Source: a virus. From it: a stretch of 33,129 nt of DNA. Numbering within the stretch: position 1 is the first letter of the stretch; the number at the start of each line of letters is the position of its first letter. A program made the translations under genes and the position numbers. The notes under the pieces were generated by a model, which worked only from the letters and a program-made list of their open reading frames with translations, was not told the origin of the DNA and did no database searches. This document shows, in pieces, positions 17,028-24,345 of the stretch. The DNA lies in the IMG/VR virus record IMGVR_UViG_3300006071_000050, positions 1-33,129 of that record; one strand, 5' to 3'.

Positions 17028-17336
17028 ATGATGAATACCTACGAACCCGAAATTAACTTCAATGATCACGATTGGGATATCTTTTCTAAGTGGTTGAAGG
17101 GTGTGATTTATACAGCAGGCGCAACTGTTACCTTTACTAAGAAGGATGGCACTGAACGTGTTATGAAGTGTACGCTTCAACCTGATCTTCTCCCTGTGCA
17201 GGAAATTAAGGAAGATGCAAAGCCGCGCAAAACTTCGGATTCTACAATGGCAGTCTATGATCTTGACGCAAATAGCTGGCGCAGTTTCACGATTCGGTCG
17301 GTGAAGCGTGTAGAATTTGCGATGAGCGAAGACTAA
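17028..17336 (+). CDS. WYL_2-type Sm-like SH3-barrel phage protein (102 aa)
   Basis: The second half fits the small phage family known as WYL_2 (Sm-like SH3 beta-barrel): GTERVMKCTLQPDLLPVQE, then MAVYDLDANSWRSFTIRSVKRVEF. Related domains in other contexts sense ligands or bind nucleic acid; in phages the role is unknown. Two ATG codons stand in tandem (17028, 17031) after AAGAAAG; the first is kept. Last gene of the 16024 operon. Confidence 0.8.
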   Translation: MMNTYEPEINFNDHDWDIFSKWLKGVIYTAGATVTFTKKDGTERVMKCTLQPDLLPVQEIKEDAKPRKTSDSTMAVYDLDANSWRSFTIRSVKRVEFAMSED

Positions 17337-17355
17337 AACTACCAATAAAAGCATA

Positions 17356-17570
17356 TTATAGTGGCGCTAAGCCACTAAGTATTAGTGTCAGTTGTGAGAA
17401 TTCTGACACAAGAGACCAGCTTTATACACTGGTTTCGATTGACTGATATTTCAGTTGATTGCCGCACGATCACATAGTAAGAAACACAAAGGATATATCC
17501 TGTTTCTTATTCTGATCGTCGGAAGAGCTACTTTAGTAGATAGATAGGGTGTCCCATTAGAAGGACAATA
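17356..17570 (+). ncRNA. Run of seven hairpins before the cell-wall hydrolase gene
   Basis: In order: AGTGGC/GCCACT; GTGTCA/TGACAC; ACCAG/CTGGT; ACTGA/TCAGT; a larger element closed by CGATC/GATCG with AAGAAAC/GTTTCTT inside; CTACT/AGTAG; and TGTCC/GGACA. They cover most of the 279-nt gap, with no T runs and no coding frame. They may form a structured leader controlling the hydrolase or a separate small RNA. Confidence 0.5.
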
Positions 17571-17615
17571 CAATATACCCATCGTATCATAGAGCGGCCC
17601 AATTAAGGAAATAAA

Positions 17616-18257
17616 ATGTATAATTCTCAACTAAAGACTACTGATGTAGTCAATGGTGTAAAGTTAATTGTTGCCTCACTTGCACTATTAATCGGTTGGC
17701 ACAACTATAGTACAGCACACGCAGCAACTGGCGTACTAACACAATATCACACGGTGCAGCCGCATCCCCAGTTAGTACAAATCTCGCCAGTAAAAATAAA
17801 AGAAAAACAAATTGAACTAGGCTACAAGAAGGCTAAATTCCTGTCAGTCGTGGAAACAACAGATAAGATTCATTACTCAAAGAACGATTTGTTCTGTATG
17901 GCTAAGAATATCTACCACGAAGCTGGCAATCAGTCCGAAAAGGGCAAGTTAGCAGTAGCACAAGTCACTATCAATAGAACCCGCGATCCTAAGTTCGCCG
18001 GAAGGGTTTGTGATGTGGTAATGGCTAGAAATCAGTTCTCTTGGACTAACAATCATAGAATGCGCTGGACACACCCTAAGGGAGAAATGTGGAACGAAAG
18101 CGTTAGAGTAGCAAAGAATGCTCTTGAAAATGGCGTTAGAGTCAAGGGAATGGAAAGTGCATTGTACTATCACGCAAACTATGTTCACCCTCGTTGGAGA
18201 CATGTTGAGCGTTTAGCACAGATTGGTGCACATATATTCTATGTGAGAAACGTATAA
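17616..18257 (+). CDS. SleB-type cell-wall hydrolase with N-terminal membrane segment
   Basis: 213 aa. Residues 16-34 (KLIVASLALLIGWHNYS) form an uncleaved anchor or weak signal, and about 60 residues of linker follow. The catalytic domain (about 90-213) matches SleB-like Hydrolase_2: LFCMAKNIYHEAGNQSEKG with the essential Glu, AVAQVTINRTRDP, QFSWTNN, and the end YYHANYVHPRW. Such enzymes cleave the glycan strands of peptidoglycan, so this is a likely endolysin or auxiliary lysin, the N-terminal segment possibly acting as signal-arrest-release. AAGGAA precedes ATG 17616. A strong terminator follows. Confidence 0.88.
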   Translation: MYNSQLKTTDVVNGVKLIVASLALLIGWHNYSTAHAATGVLTQYHTVQPHPQLVQISPVKIKEKQIELGYKKAKFLSVVETTDKIHYSKNDLFCMAKNIYHEAGNQSEKGKLAVAQVTINRTRDPKFAGRVCDVVMARNQFSWTNNHRMRWTHPKGEMWNESVRVAKNALENGVRVKGMESALYYHANYVHPRWRHVERLAQIGAHIFYVRNV

Positions 18258-18268
18258 CAAACAAATTA

Positions 18269-18299
18269 GGTAGGGTCTTAATCGGCCCTACCTTTTTTT
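18269..18299 (+). terminator. Rho-independent terminator
   Basis: GGTAGGG/CCCTACC (18269-18275/18286-18292) followed by seven T. Confidence 0.92.
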
Positions 18300-18318
18300 G
18301 TGGCTGGCACGATTTTGG

Positions 18319-18347
18319 TTGACACGGTTGCCCAAAACTGTTATAAC
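18319..18347 (+). promoter_or_regulatory. Sigma70-type promoter with CCCA spacer box
   Basis: TTGACA (18319-18324), 17-bp spacer with TTGCCCAAAAC, TATAAC (18342-18347). The -10 to start region ACGAATGTATAGCAAGGAGA is nearly the same as after the promoter at 22225. Confidence 0.8.
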
Positions 18348-18372
18348 GAATGTATAGCAAGGAGACACTGAT

Positions 18373-18687
18373 ATGTCGTTTTTCACTATCGTCGGTATGA
18401 TCGTTTCGGGTATTGTTGCTTTTGTGTTTGTTGCAATTACTGTGATCCTGGTCAAAGACTTCATCGGCTATCAGAAGGGCGCTCGAAATGCTCGTGATTA
18501 TAGCTATACCGGTCCTGATCGCGGTCAGTGGTTCTGGACCAAGTATGGCGCCAAGACTTGGCTAAGCTCGTTCCGTAAGGGCGGCGGCTGGTTCTACACT
18601 GTTGCTGACCCTGAGGATGATAACTTCGACCTGGAAATCTATGAGGATGGTCGTATCGTTCGTAAGCCCACTCGTTATCCCGGCTAA
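18373..18687 (+). CDS. Small single-pass membrane protein (104 aa)
   Basis: Residues 5-28 (TIVGMIVSGIVAFVFVAITVI) form one membrane helix near the N-terminus; the remaining 75 residues are soluble, rich in Trp, Tyr and Gly (QWFWTKYGAKTWLSSFRKGGGWFY) and end acidic then basic. Holin- or antiholin-like roles cannot be excluded given the hydrolase upstream, but the separate promoter and terminator argue against one operon. AAGGAG precedes ATG 18373. No family recognised. Confidence 0.75.
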   Translation: MSFFTIVGMIVSGIVAFVFVAITVILVKDFIGYQKGARNARDYSYTGPDRGQWFWTKYGAKTWLSSFRKGGGWFYTVADPEDDNFDLEIYEDGRIVRKPTRYPG

Positions 18688-18699
18688 GGAGTAATCATA

Positions 18700-18918
18700 A
18701 TGCTTGATAATACCCTCAAGTGGGTTGGTACATTGTGTACGATTGGTGGCGCTATCGCTACTTCTGCAAGTGTTGATCCGCTCAACGTTGTACTGTTCAA
18801 CATAGGTTCTATTGCTTGGCTCATTGCTGCTGTGCGTATGCGCGAGACTGCTTTGATTGCAGTGAATGCAGGTCTGTTGGTCATCTACATGGCAGGTTGT
18901 GCTGTACGATTTTTTTAA
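18700..18918 (+). CDS. Small multi-pass membrane protein (72 aa)
   Basis: Nearly the whole product is hydrophobic, with likely helices at about 8-24, 28-43 and 50-70 (LKWVGTLCTIGGAIAT, VVLFNIGSIAWLIAAV, TALIAVNAGLLVIYMAG), the last two joined by RMRE. AAGGAG is 8 nt upstream and the gene begins 12 nt after the previous stop. The pattern is like small phage membrane proteins, with a faint SemiSWEET-like three-helix layout. Function unknown. Confidence 0.75.
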   Translation: MLDNTLKWVGTLCTIGGAIATSASVDPLNVVLFNIGSIAWLIAAVRMRETALIAVNAGLLVIYMAGCAVRFF

Positions 18919-18936
18919 GTTTTCTTCATTTTTTGG

Positions 18937-18965
18937 TTGACACCCGTTACCCATTTTGATATAAG
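18937..18965 (+). promoter_or_regulatory. rIIA promoter (sigma70-type, CCCA box)
   Basis: TTGACA (18937-18942), 17-bp spacer with GTTACCCATTTT, TATAAG (18960-18965). The start should be about 22-25 nt before ATG 18994. Confidence 0.82.
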
Positions 18966-18993
18966 TAATATATCAAGACAGAGAAAGACACAC

Positions 18994-21162
18994 ATGATTA
19001 TCAAGAATAAGATTGACAACGAACCGGTTCTTTCGAACGTCGGTGAGGTTGGCGAGTTCCGTATTCGCAATAGTGCTAAGGCGTTTGGCATTCTTTCGTC
19101 TGGTCTTTATGCTAACAAGATTCGCGCTATCATCCGCGAATACTCGTGCAATGCTGTTGACTCGCACGTTGAAGCAGGCAACACTGATACTCCTTTTGAT
19201 GTTCATCTTCCCAACTCGCTTGAACCTTGGTTCTCAATCCGTGACTATGGTGTGGGTCTTGATGAACAGCAGGTTCGCAACATCTTCACTACTTACTTTG
19301 AATCCACTAAGACTGGCACTGATGAACTGATTGGTGGGCTGGGCCTCGGTTCCAAGTCTGCTTTCAGCTTCACTGACAATTTCACTATCGTTGCCGTCAA
19401 GAATGGCATCAAGCGTGTCTACACTGCATTCATCAATGATCAGGGTGTTCCTTCGATTGCCCCGATGGGTGAAGAAGGTTCCAATGAGCCTGCTGGTGTT
19501 GAGATTCGCTTTGCTGTTGAAGACTCGCTGGACTTCCGTAAGTTTCAGGAAGAAGCTCGTCACGTTTACAAGCATTTCAAGCTGCGTCCTGTAGTCTCTG
19601 GCGGTATCGGTGGATTCACGTTCATTGAACCCGAGTACACTGACCGTGATATTATCCCGGGCGTACATTCTACTGCTAGCACCCGCAACGGATATAGCTA
19701 TGCTATCATGGGTAACATTGAATACCCCCTGCAGGTTCCTGCGAATGCTGACCTCGGTGATCTTGAGCACCTATTGACTTGCGGGCTGGCCATTGAGTTT
19801 GGTATTGGTGAACTTGATATTCAGGCTTCGCGTGAAGGTCTGTCTTACATTCCTGAAACGATTGCTGCTATCAAGGCAAAGCTGGAAGCACTGAATGAGG
19901 TGCTTGCTGATCGCATCGCAGAAGAAATCGCTGCTATCAAGAATCCGTGGGAAAAGGCTTATCGTCTTCGCACTCGCATGAACACCTCGCTTTGGAATGC
20001 TGCGGTTCAGAAGTACCTTGCTGACACTGGCTTTGATCTGATCAACGCTAATCGCTATGGTGATGGCAAGACCTTTTACTTCTCCGAAGATACTCTGGCG
20101 AAGAAGTTCAATATCAAGATCACTGCTTTCAAAATGCGCGGTAGCTACTATGGTGATCGTGTTGCTTCTACGCTTCTTATGCAGAATGTCTATGACAACA
20201 CTAAGGGCTATAGGGACTCCACTCCGCATTGGTCGATTCAGGTAGCTGACACTACACAGTTTGTCATTAACGATACTACGGTCGGTGCTGGTAATCGTGC
20301 TAAGTATCACTGGAAGACTGTTAAGGGCATGGGCGGTAATGATTATGTCTACGTCCTTGAGAAGGCTGACAAGAAGAAGGATATGCGTACTAAGGCATTC
20401 TTCAACGCTCTTTCTACTCCTCCTGCTACGCAGATTCGCAAGGCTTCTACGCTGATGCAGAAGGAACGTGCTGCTGGTATGGGCAAGGACGTTTCTATCC
20501 TGCATCTTGAAAAGCGTGACAACAAGGGTTACATGCGTAGCAACGATATGGTCTGGCGCGATGCTGGTTCGCTTGCTGCATTTGATGATAGCAAGACTTA
20601 CTATTATCTGCCCATGAGCGGTTTTCAGGCTCAGGGTGTCGCTAAGGACTATGATATGAAGTCTTTTGCGAAGGCTCTTAGGGATTCGGGCATCTTGACT
20701 GAAACGGTCTATGGTGTTCGTAAGGCTGACCTTGAAAGTGTTCAGGGTAAGTCTAACTGGGTCAATCTTGACGAATATGTTTCGGCAAAGCTGGCTCAGC
20801 AGGGTGCGCTTGACGTTAAGGGTATCGTTAAGGAAGCTATCGGTCACACCGAATACTTCAAGTTCCCCTATGTGCAGAATGAGATTACGAATACTAATAG
20901 CCCATATCTCAAGATGTACAATGAGTTTGCTACTGTCAATGCTGTGAATAAGTCGGCTCGTCAGGGTTTCCAGACGCTCTGCACTATCTACAACGTGACC
21001 GCAGGAAATGTTAACGTCACCGACGAAATTGCTAAGTACAATACTGAAATGCAGAATGTTCGGTCGCGTTATCCGCTCATCAATGAACTGACTCGTTACT
21101 TCCGTGATTACAAGTCCATTGCTGAATATATCAATGCGATTGATATGCTCAAGGGCATTTAA
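18994..21162 (+). CDS. rIIA: rIIA-like protein (GHKL ATPase fold)
   Basis: 722 aa, against 725 for T4 rIIA. The N-terminal third is a GHKL-type ATP-binding domain: IIREYSCNAVDSH (N box with the Mg-binding Asn), FSIRDYGVGLDEQ (G1), GGLGLGSKSAFSF (G2). The rest has no recognised domain. In T4 the rIIA and rIIB proteins act together at the membrane, allowing growth on lambda lysogens and affecting lysis timing; that role is transferred by analogy. ATG 18994 is chosen because it follows the promoter by 28 nt; an upstream in-frame TTG lies on the -35 box. Ribosome site is weak (GAGAAAG). rIIB follows with its own promoter. Confidence 0.88.
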   Translation: MIIKNKIDNEPVLSNVGEVGEFRIRNSAKAFGILSSGLYANKIRAIIREYSCNAVDSHVEAGNTDTPFDVHLPNSLEPWFSIRDYGVGLDEQQVRNIFTTYFESTKTGTDELIGGLGLGSKSAFSFTDNFTIVAVKNGIKRVYTAFINDQGVPSIAPMGEEGSNEPAGVEIRFAVEDSLDFRKFQEEARHVYKHFKLRPVVSGGIGGFTFIEPEYTDRDIIPGVHSTASTRNGYSYAIMGNIEYPLQVPANADLGDLEHLLTCGLAIEFGIGELDIQASREGLSYIPETIAAIKAKLEALNEVLADRIAEEIAAIKNPWEKAYRLRTRMNTSLWNAAVQKYLADTGFDLINANRYGDGKTFYFSEDTLAKKFNIKITAFKMRGSYYGDRVASTLLMQNVYDNTKGYRDSTPHWSIQVADTTQFVINDTTVGAGNRAKYHWKTVKGMGGNDYVYVLEKADKKKDMRTKAFFNALSTPPATQIRKASTLMQKERAAGMGKDVSILHLEKRDNKGYMRSNDMVWRDAGSLAAFDDSKTYYYLPMSGFQAQGVAKDYDMKSFAKALRDSGILTETVYGVRKADLESVQGKSNWVNLDEYVSAKLAQQGALDVKGIVKEAIGHTEYFKFPYVQNEITNTNSPYLKMYNEFATVNAVNKSARQGFQTLCTIYNVTAGNVNVTDEIAKYNTEMQNVRSRYPLINELTRYFRDYKSIAEYINAIDMLKGI

Positions 21163-21165
21163 TTC

Positions 21166-21194
21166 TTGACAAATCAAACTTAATGTGTTATAAC
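21166..21194 (+). promoter_or_regulatory. rIIB promoter (sigma70-type)
   Basis: TTGACA (21166-21171), 17-bp spacer without a CCCA box, TATAAC (21189-21194), starting 4 nt after the rIIA stop. Confidence 0.8.
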
Positions 21195-21228
21195 TTAGTT
21201 CTCAACTCGTAATAGAAGGTAATTTAAT

Positions 21229-22161
21229 ATGTCGTTTCCGTACATCATCCAGGGTTCGAATATCACTGTTGTTATCGGCACTACGCCGCATACTGTGACT
21301 AAGAGCCATATTGCATACAATAAGCTGCTCAACGCTATCAAGTCCAATGATTGGGAAACTGTTCAGGACATCATTGAGCCGAAGAAGGCTGTGATCAACT
21401 TCGGTCAGGGCAACATTGAGATTGAAGGCGACAAGATTTTCTGGAAGGGCCGCGAAATGCACAATGCGCTCACCAAGCGCATGGTTGCTATGATTCAGGA
21501 AGACTTCCCGGTCGAGCCGCTCGTTGCTTTCATGGAAAATCTCATGGAGAATCCGAGCAAGCGGGCTGTCACTGAACTCTATGGTTTCCTCGAAAAGAAC
21601 ACTCTTCCGATCACTCCCGATGGTTGCTTCCTCGCTTACAAGAAGGTCCGCGGCGACTACATGGACTGTCATTCGGGTACTGTGCTGAACAAGCCGGCTG
21701 TCTATATGACTGACGCTGATAAGGCTGTTCTGGTCGAAGCTGCTGGTAAGAATAACGAAGTTACTGTTGATGTGGTTGATGGTGTGACGGTTGTTTCTAT
21801 GGATCGTAACATGGTTGACGATGATCAAAACCGTACTTGCTCGGTCGGTCTGCACTTCTGTTCGAAGGATTATCTCAATCACTTCGGCGGTGATCGTATC
21901 ATCGTTCTCAAGATCAATCCGCGTGATGTTGTCAGCATCCCGAATGATTACAATGACTCTAAGGGCCGTGCTTGCCGCTACGAAATCGTTGATGAAATCG
22001 ACAAGGATAAGGCTGACGAAGCCTTTGAGAAGGCGGTGCAGGCTAAGGCAGAAGCCGAAGCCAGCGTGATCGCTGAAAAGGAACTTGCTAACTTCATCAA
22101 GGCTGCGCGTGCTGCTGCTGTTGAAGCTGCTAAGGAACAGCTTGCTTCCGATAGCGAGTAA
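21229..22161 (+). CDS. rIIB: rIIB-like protein
   Basis: 310 aa, against 312 for T4 rIIB, and placed directly after rIIA. Typical features are GSNITVVIGTTPHTVTKSH, the WKGREMHNALTKRM block, ALVAF-type helix MENLMENPSKRAVTELYGFLEKNTLPITPDGCFLAYKK (seen at about 100-145) and the late segment CSVGLHFCSKDYL...GGDRIIVLKINPRDVVSIP. The C-terminal 60 residues are a charged Ala/Glu/Lys helix. It is expected to work with rIIA. GAAGG precedes ATG 21229. A strong terminator follows. (Segments quoted here are short landmarks; spacing was judged by eye.). Confidence 0.88.
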   Translation: MSFPYIIQGSNITVVIGTTPHTVTKSHIAYNKLLNAIKSNDWETVQDIIEPKKAVINFGQGNIEIEGDKIFWKGREMHNALTKRMVAMIQEDFPVEPLVAFMENLMENPSKRAVTELYGFLEKNTLPITPDGCFLAYKKVRGDYMDCHSGTVLNKPAVYMTDADKAVLVEAAGKNNEVTVDVVDGVTVVSMDRNMVDDDQNRTCSVGLHFCSKDYLNHFGGDRIIVLKINPRDVVSIPNDYNDSKGRACRYEIVDEIDKDKADEAFEKAVQAKAEAEASVIAEKELANFIKAARAAAVEAAKEQLASDSE

Positions 22162-22174
22162 TCTAAACTAATTT

Positions 22175-22212
22175 GGTACCGGCAGATTATTTTAGTCTGT
22201 CGGTACCTTTTT
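22175..22212 (+). terminator. Rho-independent terminator after rIIB
   Basis: GGTACCGGCAGA (22175-22186) pairs with TCTGTCGGTACC (22196-22207), with one G-U pair, followed by TTTTT. Confidence 0.9.
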
Positions 22213-22224
22213 GGATAAAAAAGG

Positions 22225-22253
22225 TTGACAATGGGTACCCATTTTGTTATAAC
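22225..22253 (+). promoter_or_regulatory. Sigma70-type promoter with palindromic GGGTACCC box
   Basis: TTGACA (22225-22230), 17-bp spacer with ATGGGTACCCATTTT, TATAAC (22248-22253). The CCCA box is part of the 10-bp palindrome ATGGGTACCCAT, a good operator candidate. Confidence 0.82.
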
Positions 22254-22278
22254 GAATGTATAGCAAGGAGATACTGAA

Positions 22279-22476
22279 ATGAAGTATATGATTCAAATCA
22301 GGACCACTGTTGATGAAGCTGAAAAGTTCATTCGTCAGCTTTCCACTCAGGGCTACACCGCACACCGAGTGTGTGACGATGTTCATTTCACCGATGATGA
22401 AACCGGCATGACTTCTATTCGCTATGCTGTTAGTTTTGTCGGAGACGAAGCCTGTATCGGCGTTCGTCCTTCGTAA
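22279..22476 (+). CDS. Small hypothetical protein (65 aa)
   Basis: Begins after AAGGAGATACTGAAATG, a leader repeated before the next gene. The product MKYMIQIRTTVDEAEKFIRQL... alternates strands and one helix, like a small alpha-beta fold (ferredoxin-like layout). No motif recognised. First gene of the 22225 operon. Confidence 0.75.
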   Translation: MKYMIQIRTTVDEAEKFIRQLSTQGYTAHRVCDDVHFTDDETGMTSIRYAVSFVGDEACIGVRPS

Positions 22477-22490
22477 TAGGAGATACTGAA

Positions 22491-22673
22491 ATGCTTCCTG
22501 AACTCTATCAAGCTATTCTTGTCAACTTTGGCAATGATATTTACCTCGGTAAGTCGCTTCACGATGCTATGGATGCAGTGAAGAAGGCTGGCTTTGAAGC
22601 TATTGTGCTGCTTAATGGGGCACTCATTGCTTCGTTTTCTCCTATCAGTGGTTGGAAGTATTACAATGCCTAA
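22491..22673 (+). CDS. Small hypothetical protein (60 aa)
   Basis: Starts 14 nt after the previous stop behind the same AGGAGATACTGAAATG leader, suggesting leader duplication. One amphipathic N-terminal helix and a hydrophobic middle (FEAIVLLNGALIASF). Its last 8 nt overlap the next gene. No family recognised. Confidence 0.72.
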   Translation: MLPELYQAILVNFGNDIYLGKSLHDAMDAVKKAGFEAIVLLNGALIASFSPISGWKYYNA

Positions 22674-22842
22674 GGATCCTAATCAGCTTTTTGAAGATGG
22701 TTTCGCTAATATCTGCCTTGCTGCCTACAAACTCCGTAAGGAAGGTAAGCATCAGGAAGCATGTGATGGTATTGGTCATATCATTGACCTTTTGATGCAA
22801 GATCGTCAGGAAATCCGAAAGATCGCAAAAATTAATTTGTAA
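22666..22842 (+). CDS. Small helical protein (58 aa)
   Basis: ATG 22666 overlaps the end of the previous gene by 8 nt, indicating translational coupling; starting further upstream would read through the neighbour in another frame. The product MPKDPNQLFEDGFANICLAAY... is three short helices with a Lys-rich end. No motif recognised. Confidence 0.7.
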   Translation: MPKDPNQLFEDGFANICLAAYKLRKEGKHQEACDGIGHIIDLLMQDRQEIRKIAKINL

Positions 22843-22858
22843 AAAGGTCATTTTTTGG

Positions 22859-22887
22859 TTGACAAGTTTACCCAAACTTGTTATAAG
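22859..22887 (+). promoter_or_regulatory. Sigma70-type promoter with CCCA spacer box
   Basis: TTGACA (22859-22864), 17-bp spacer with TTTACCCAAAC, TATAAG (22882-22887). Confidence 0.8.
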
Positions 22888-22919
22888 AGTATATCAAGAG
22901 CGAAGAAAGGGTTTCTAAA

Positions 22920-23063
22920 ATGGCTATCATTTTTCTCAACATTGAAACGATGAATGAAGAACCCGGCACGTTCGTAAAGTACGTCGGTCCTTTCAAGGCT
23001 ATGATCAAGAATCAGGCTGGACAGAAGTTGGTTGTTGATATTGACGATTTTTGGGCCCGGTGA
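22920..23063 (+). CDS. Very small protein (47 aa)
   Basis: ATG 22920 has AAAGG about 9 nt upstream and its own promoter at 22859, which supports a real gene despite its size. The product starts MAIIFLNIETMNEEPG and is a short mixed alpha-beta chain ending DIDDFWAR. It stops 8 nt before the next promoter. Function unknown. Confidence 0.65.
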   Translation: MAIIFLNIETMNEEPGTFVKYVGPFKAMIKNQAGQKLVVDIDDFWAR

Positions 23064-23071
23064 TTTTTTGG

Positions 23072-23100
23072 TTGACTTACCCATAAAACGGGTATATAGT
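23072..23100 (+). promoter_or_regulatory. Sigma70-type promoter with CCCA spacer box
   Basis: TTGACT (23072-23077), 17-bp spacer with TTACCCATAAAACGGG, TATAGT (23095-23100). Confidence 0.7.
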
Positions 23101-23131
23101 TAATTATAGACTGAGAAAACGGAGATACGAA

Positions 23132-23500
23132 ATGGCTTATATGTCGCAGCAGCACAAGCAGGAACTGGCCCCCGCGATCAAGGCTATCTGCAAGAAGTAT
23201 GGCATCAAGGGTTCGCTGGCGGTTCGTCATCACTCTACTCTCGTTCTCAACATCAAGTCTGGCAAGATCGACTTCGCTAAGGATTCGACCTCTGACAACT
23301 ATAACTATCAGGTCAACACTTACTGGGCGCACGAACACTACACCGGTAAGGCTAAGAAGTTTCTCGCAGAAGTCATTGCTGCGATGAAGGGTCCGAAGTT
23401 CTTTGATAACTCGGATGCCATGACTGACTATTTTCATGTCAGCCATTACATTGACATCAACGTGGGCAATTGGAATAAGCCCTACATCGTAACTAAGTAA
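23132..23500 (+). CDS. Conserved phage protein, LPD29-like (122 aa)
   Basis: The layout (N-terminal helix QQHKQELAPAIKAICKKYG, then SLAVRHHSTLVLNIKSG, YQVNTYWAHEHYTGKAKKFLAEVIAAM and a Tyr-rich end DYFHVSHYIDINVGNW) resembles a small domain common in phages and mobile elements that I recall as LPD29. Function unknown; the aromatic, basic face could bind nucleic acid. GGAG precedes ATG 23132. The assignment is from memory. Confidence 0.75.
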   Translation: MAYMSQQHKQELAPAIKAICKKYGIKGSLAVRHHSTLVLNIKSGKIDFAKDSTSDNYNYQVNTYWAHEHYTGKAKKFLAEVIAAMKGPKFFDNSDAMTDYFHVSHYIDINVGNWNKPYIVTK

Positions 23501-23511
23501 GGAGAATTAAT

Positions 23512-23670
23512 ATGACTCGTCAGTGGTTTGTTCAGGTCCGTCTTAAGGACGAAGCGGGCGCCGCAGTTGCCCGGCAGTATGTAAATGCTGCGAATTCGTA
23601 TGAAGCTATTCAGATTGCAAAGGCTCTTTATGGTCGCTTGCTGATTTCTGAGAGCGCATTTCCCGCGTAA
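23512..23670 (+). CDS. Small hypothetical protein (52 aa)
   Basis: ATG 23512 follows AAGGAG with 6 nt spacing, 11 nt after the previous stop. The product MTRQWFVQVRLKDEAG... looks like a two-strand, one-helix fold. It shares the operon of the 23132 gene and ends 9 nt before the terminator hairpin. Confidence 0.72.
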   Translation: MTRQWFVQVRLKDEAGAAVARQYVNAANSYEAIQIAKALYGRLLISESAFPA

Positions 23671-23679
23671 TGAAAATAT

Positions 23680-23713
23680 GGGTGCCCAAAGTTGTTGACT
23701 TTGGGCACCCTTT
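23680..23713 (+). terminator. Terminator hairpin overlapping the next promoter
   Basis: GGGTGCCCAAAGT (23680-23692) is perfectly complementary to 23698-23710, then TTT. The loop and right arm hold the next -35 (TTGACT, 23695). Confidence 0.8.
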
Positions 23714-23723
23714 GTGTTAACTA
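23695..23723 (+). promoter_or_regulatory. Sigma70-type promoter, weak -10
   Basis: TTGACT (23695-23700) followed after 17 bp by TAACTA (23718-23723); TATAAA at 23722 is a better hexamer but 21 bp away. It is needed to explain the gene pair at 23754 downstream of the terminator. Confidence 0.45.
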
Positions 23724-23753
23724 TAAACTATAACAGAAACTGGAGTAATAACT

Positions 23754-24116
23754 ATGACTGCACAAACTTTTACCGTAGTCGGTATCACTGATCACAATAG
23801 TAGTGTCAAGGTTCGTTTCACTGATGACTTGGTTCGCCGTGTCAAGCAGTTTAGTAAGGGTGGCGCTACTCGCATTGACTTTATTGAACTGCCCAATGCA
23901 ATGACTAAGATTGAAGCTCTTGAGTATATGCTTACTTGTAAGGAGTTTCAGTCCGAAGATGATCAGGCAACGATTCAGGACACTCTTGAAGACAAGATCA
24001 AGGAATCTCGCAAGGGTGAAGTGAAGGTCAAGGCTAAGCCTTCGCTTGATGCTATCAAGAATCGTCCTCGCAAGGATGTTTCCGTTGACGATATTCTAGG
24101 GGCTGTCAATGGCTAA
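23754..24116 (+). CDS. Hypothetical protein (120 aa)
   Basis: A beta-rich first half (MTAQTFTVVGITDHNSSVKVRF..., DLVRRVKQFSKGGATRIDFIEL), a helical middle and a basic, Pro/Lys-rich tail ending with a short amphipathic SVDDILGAV motif that might dock a partner. TGGAG lies 8-9 nt before ATG 23754. It overlaps the next gene by 8 nt. No family recognised. Confidence 0.75.
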   Translation: MTAQTFTVVGITDHNSSVKVRFTDDLVRRVKQFSKGGATRIDFIELPNAMTKIEALEYMLTCKEFQSEDDQATIQDTLEDKIKESRKGEVKVKAKPSLDAIKNRPRKDVSVDDILGAVNG

Positions 24117-24315
24117 GGGTATCACAAAGGTCAGTGATAAGCTAAAGAAGGTTTCCGAACAGGTCAATGTTTACTTCTATGACAATGCTTATATGGTAGA
24201 AGTCAGTGGACGAGACAGTAATGACGATTGGTCAAATGTCAAGTTGGTCTGTCGTGATCTAGCAGAAGTTCGAATCATTCTTGAAGAAGTAGATTCGCTT
24301 CCCAAGGACAATTAA
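24109..24315 (+). CDS. Small hypothetical protein (68 aa)
   Basis: Overlaps the preceding gene by 8 nt, so translation is probably coupled. The product MAKGITKVSDKLKKVSEQVNVYFYDNAYMVEV... has a basic helix followed by strands. It is the last gene before the bidirectional terminator. Function unknown. Confidence 0.75.
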   Translation: MAKGITKVSDKLKKVSEQVNVYFYDNAYMVEVSGRDSNDDWSNVKLVCRDLAEVRIILEEVDSLPKDN

Positions 24316-24318
24316 TGA

Positions 24319-24345
24319 AAAGCCCCCTTAATCGGGGGCTTTTTT
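24319..24345 (+). terminator. Bidirectional rho-independent terminator
   Basis: AGCCCCC/GGGGGCT (24321-24327/24334-24340) with TTTTT after it on this strand and a T run on the other strand. It separates convergent operons. Confidence 0.92.

Noticed and set aside
19771-21177. 468-codon reverse-strand frame opposite rIIA
   Set aside because: It is a codon-bias shadow of rIIA, which has a promoter, ATPase motifs and T4-like length.
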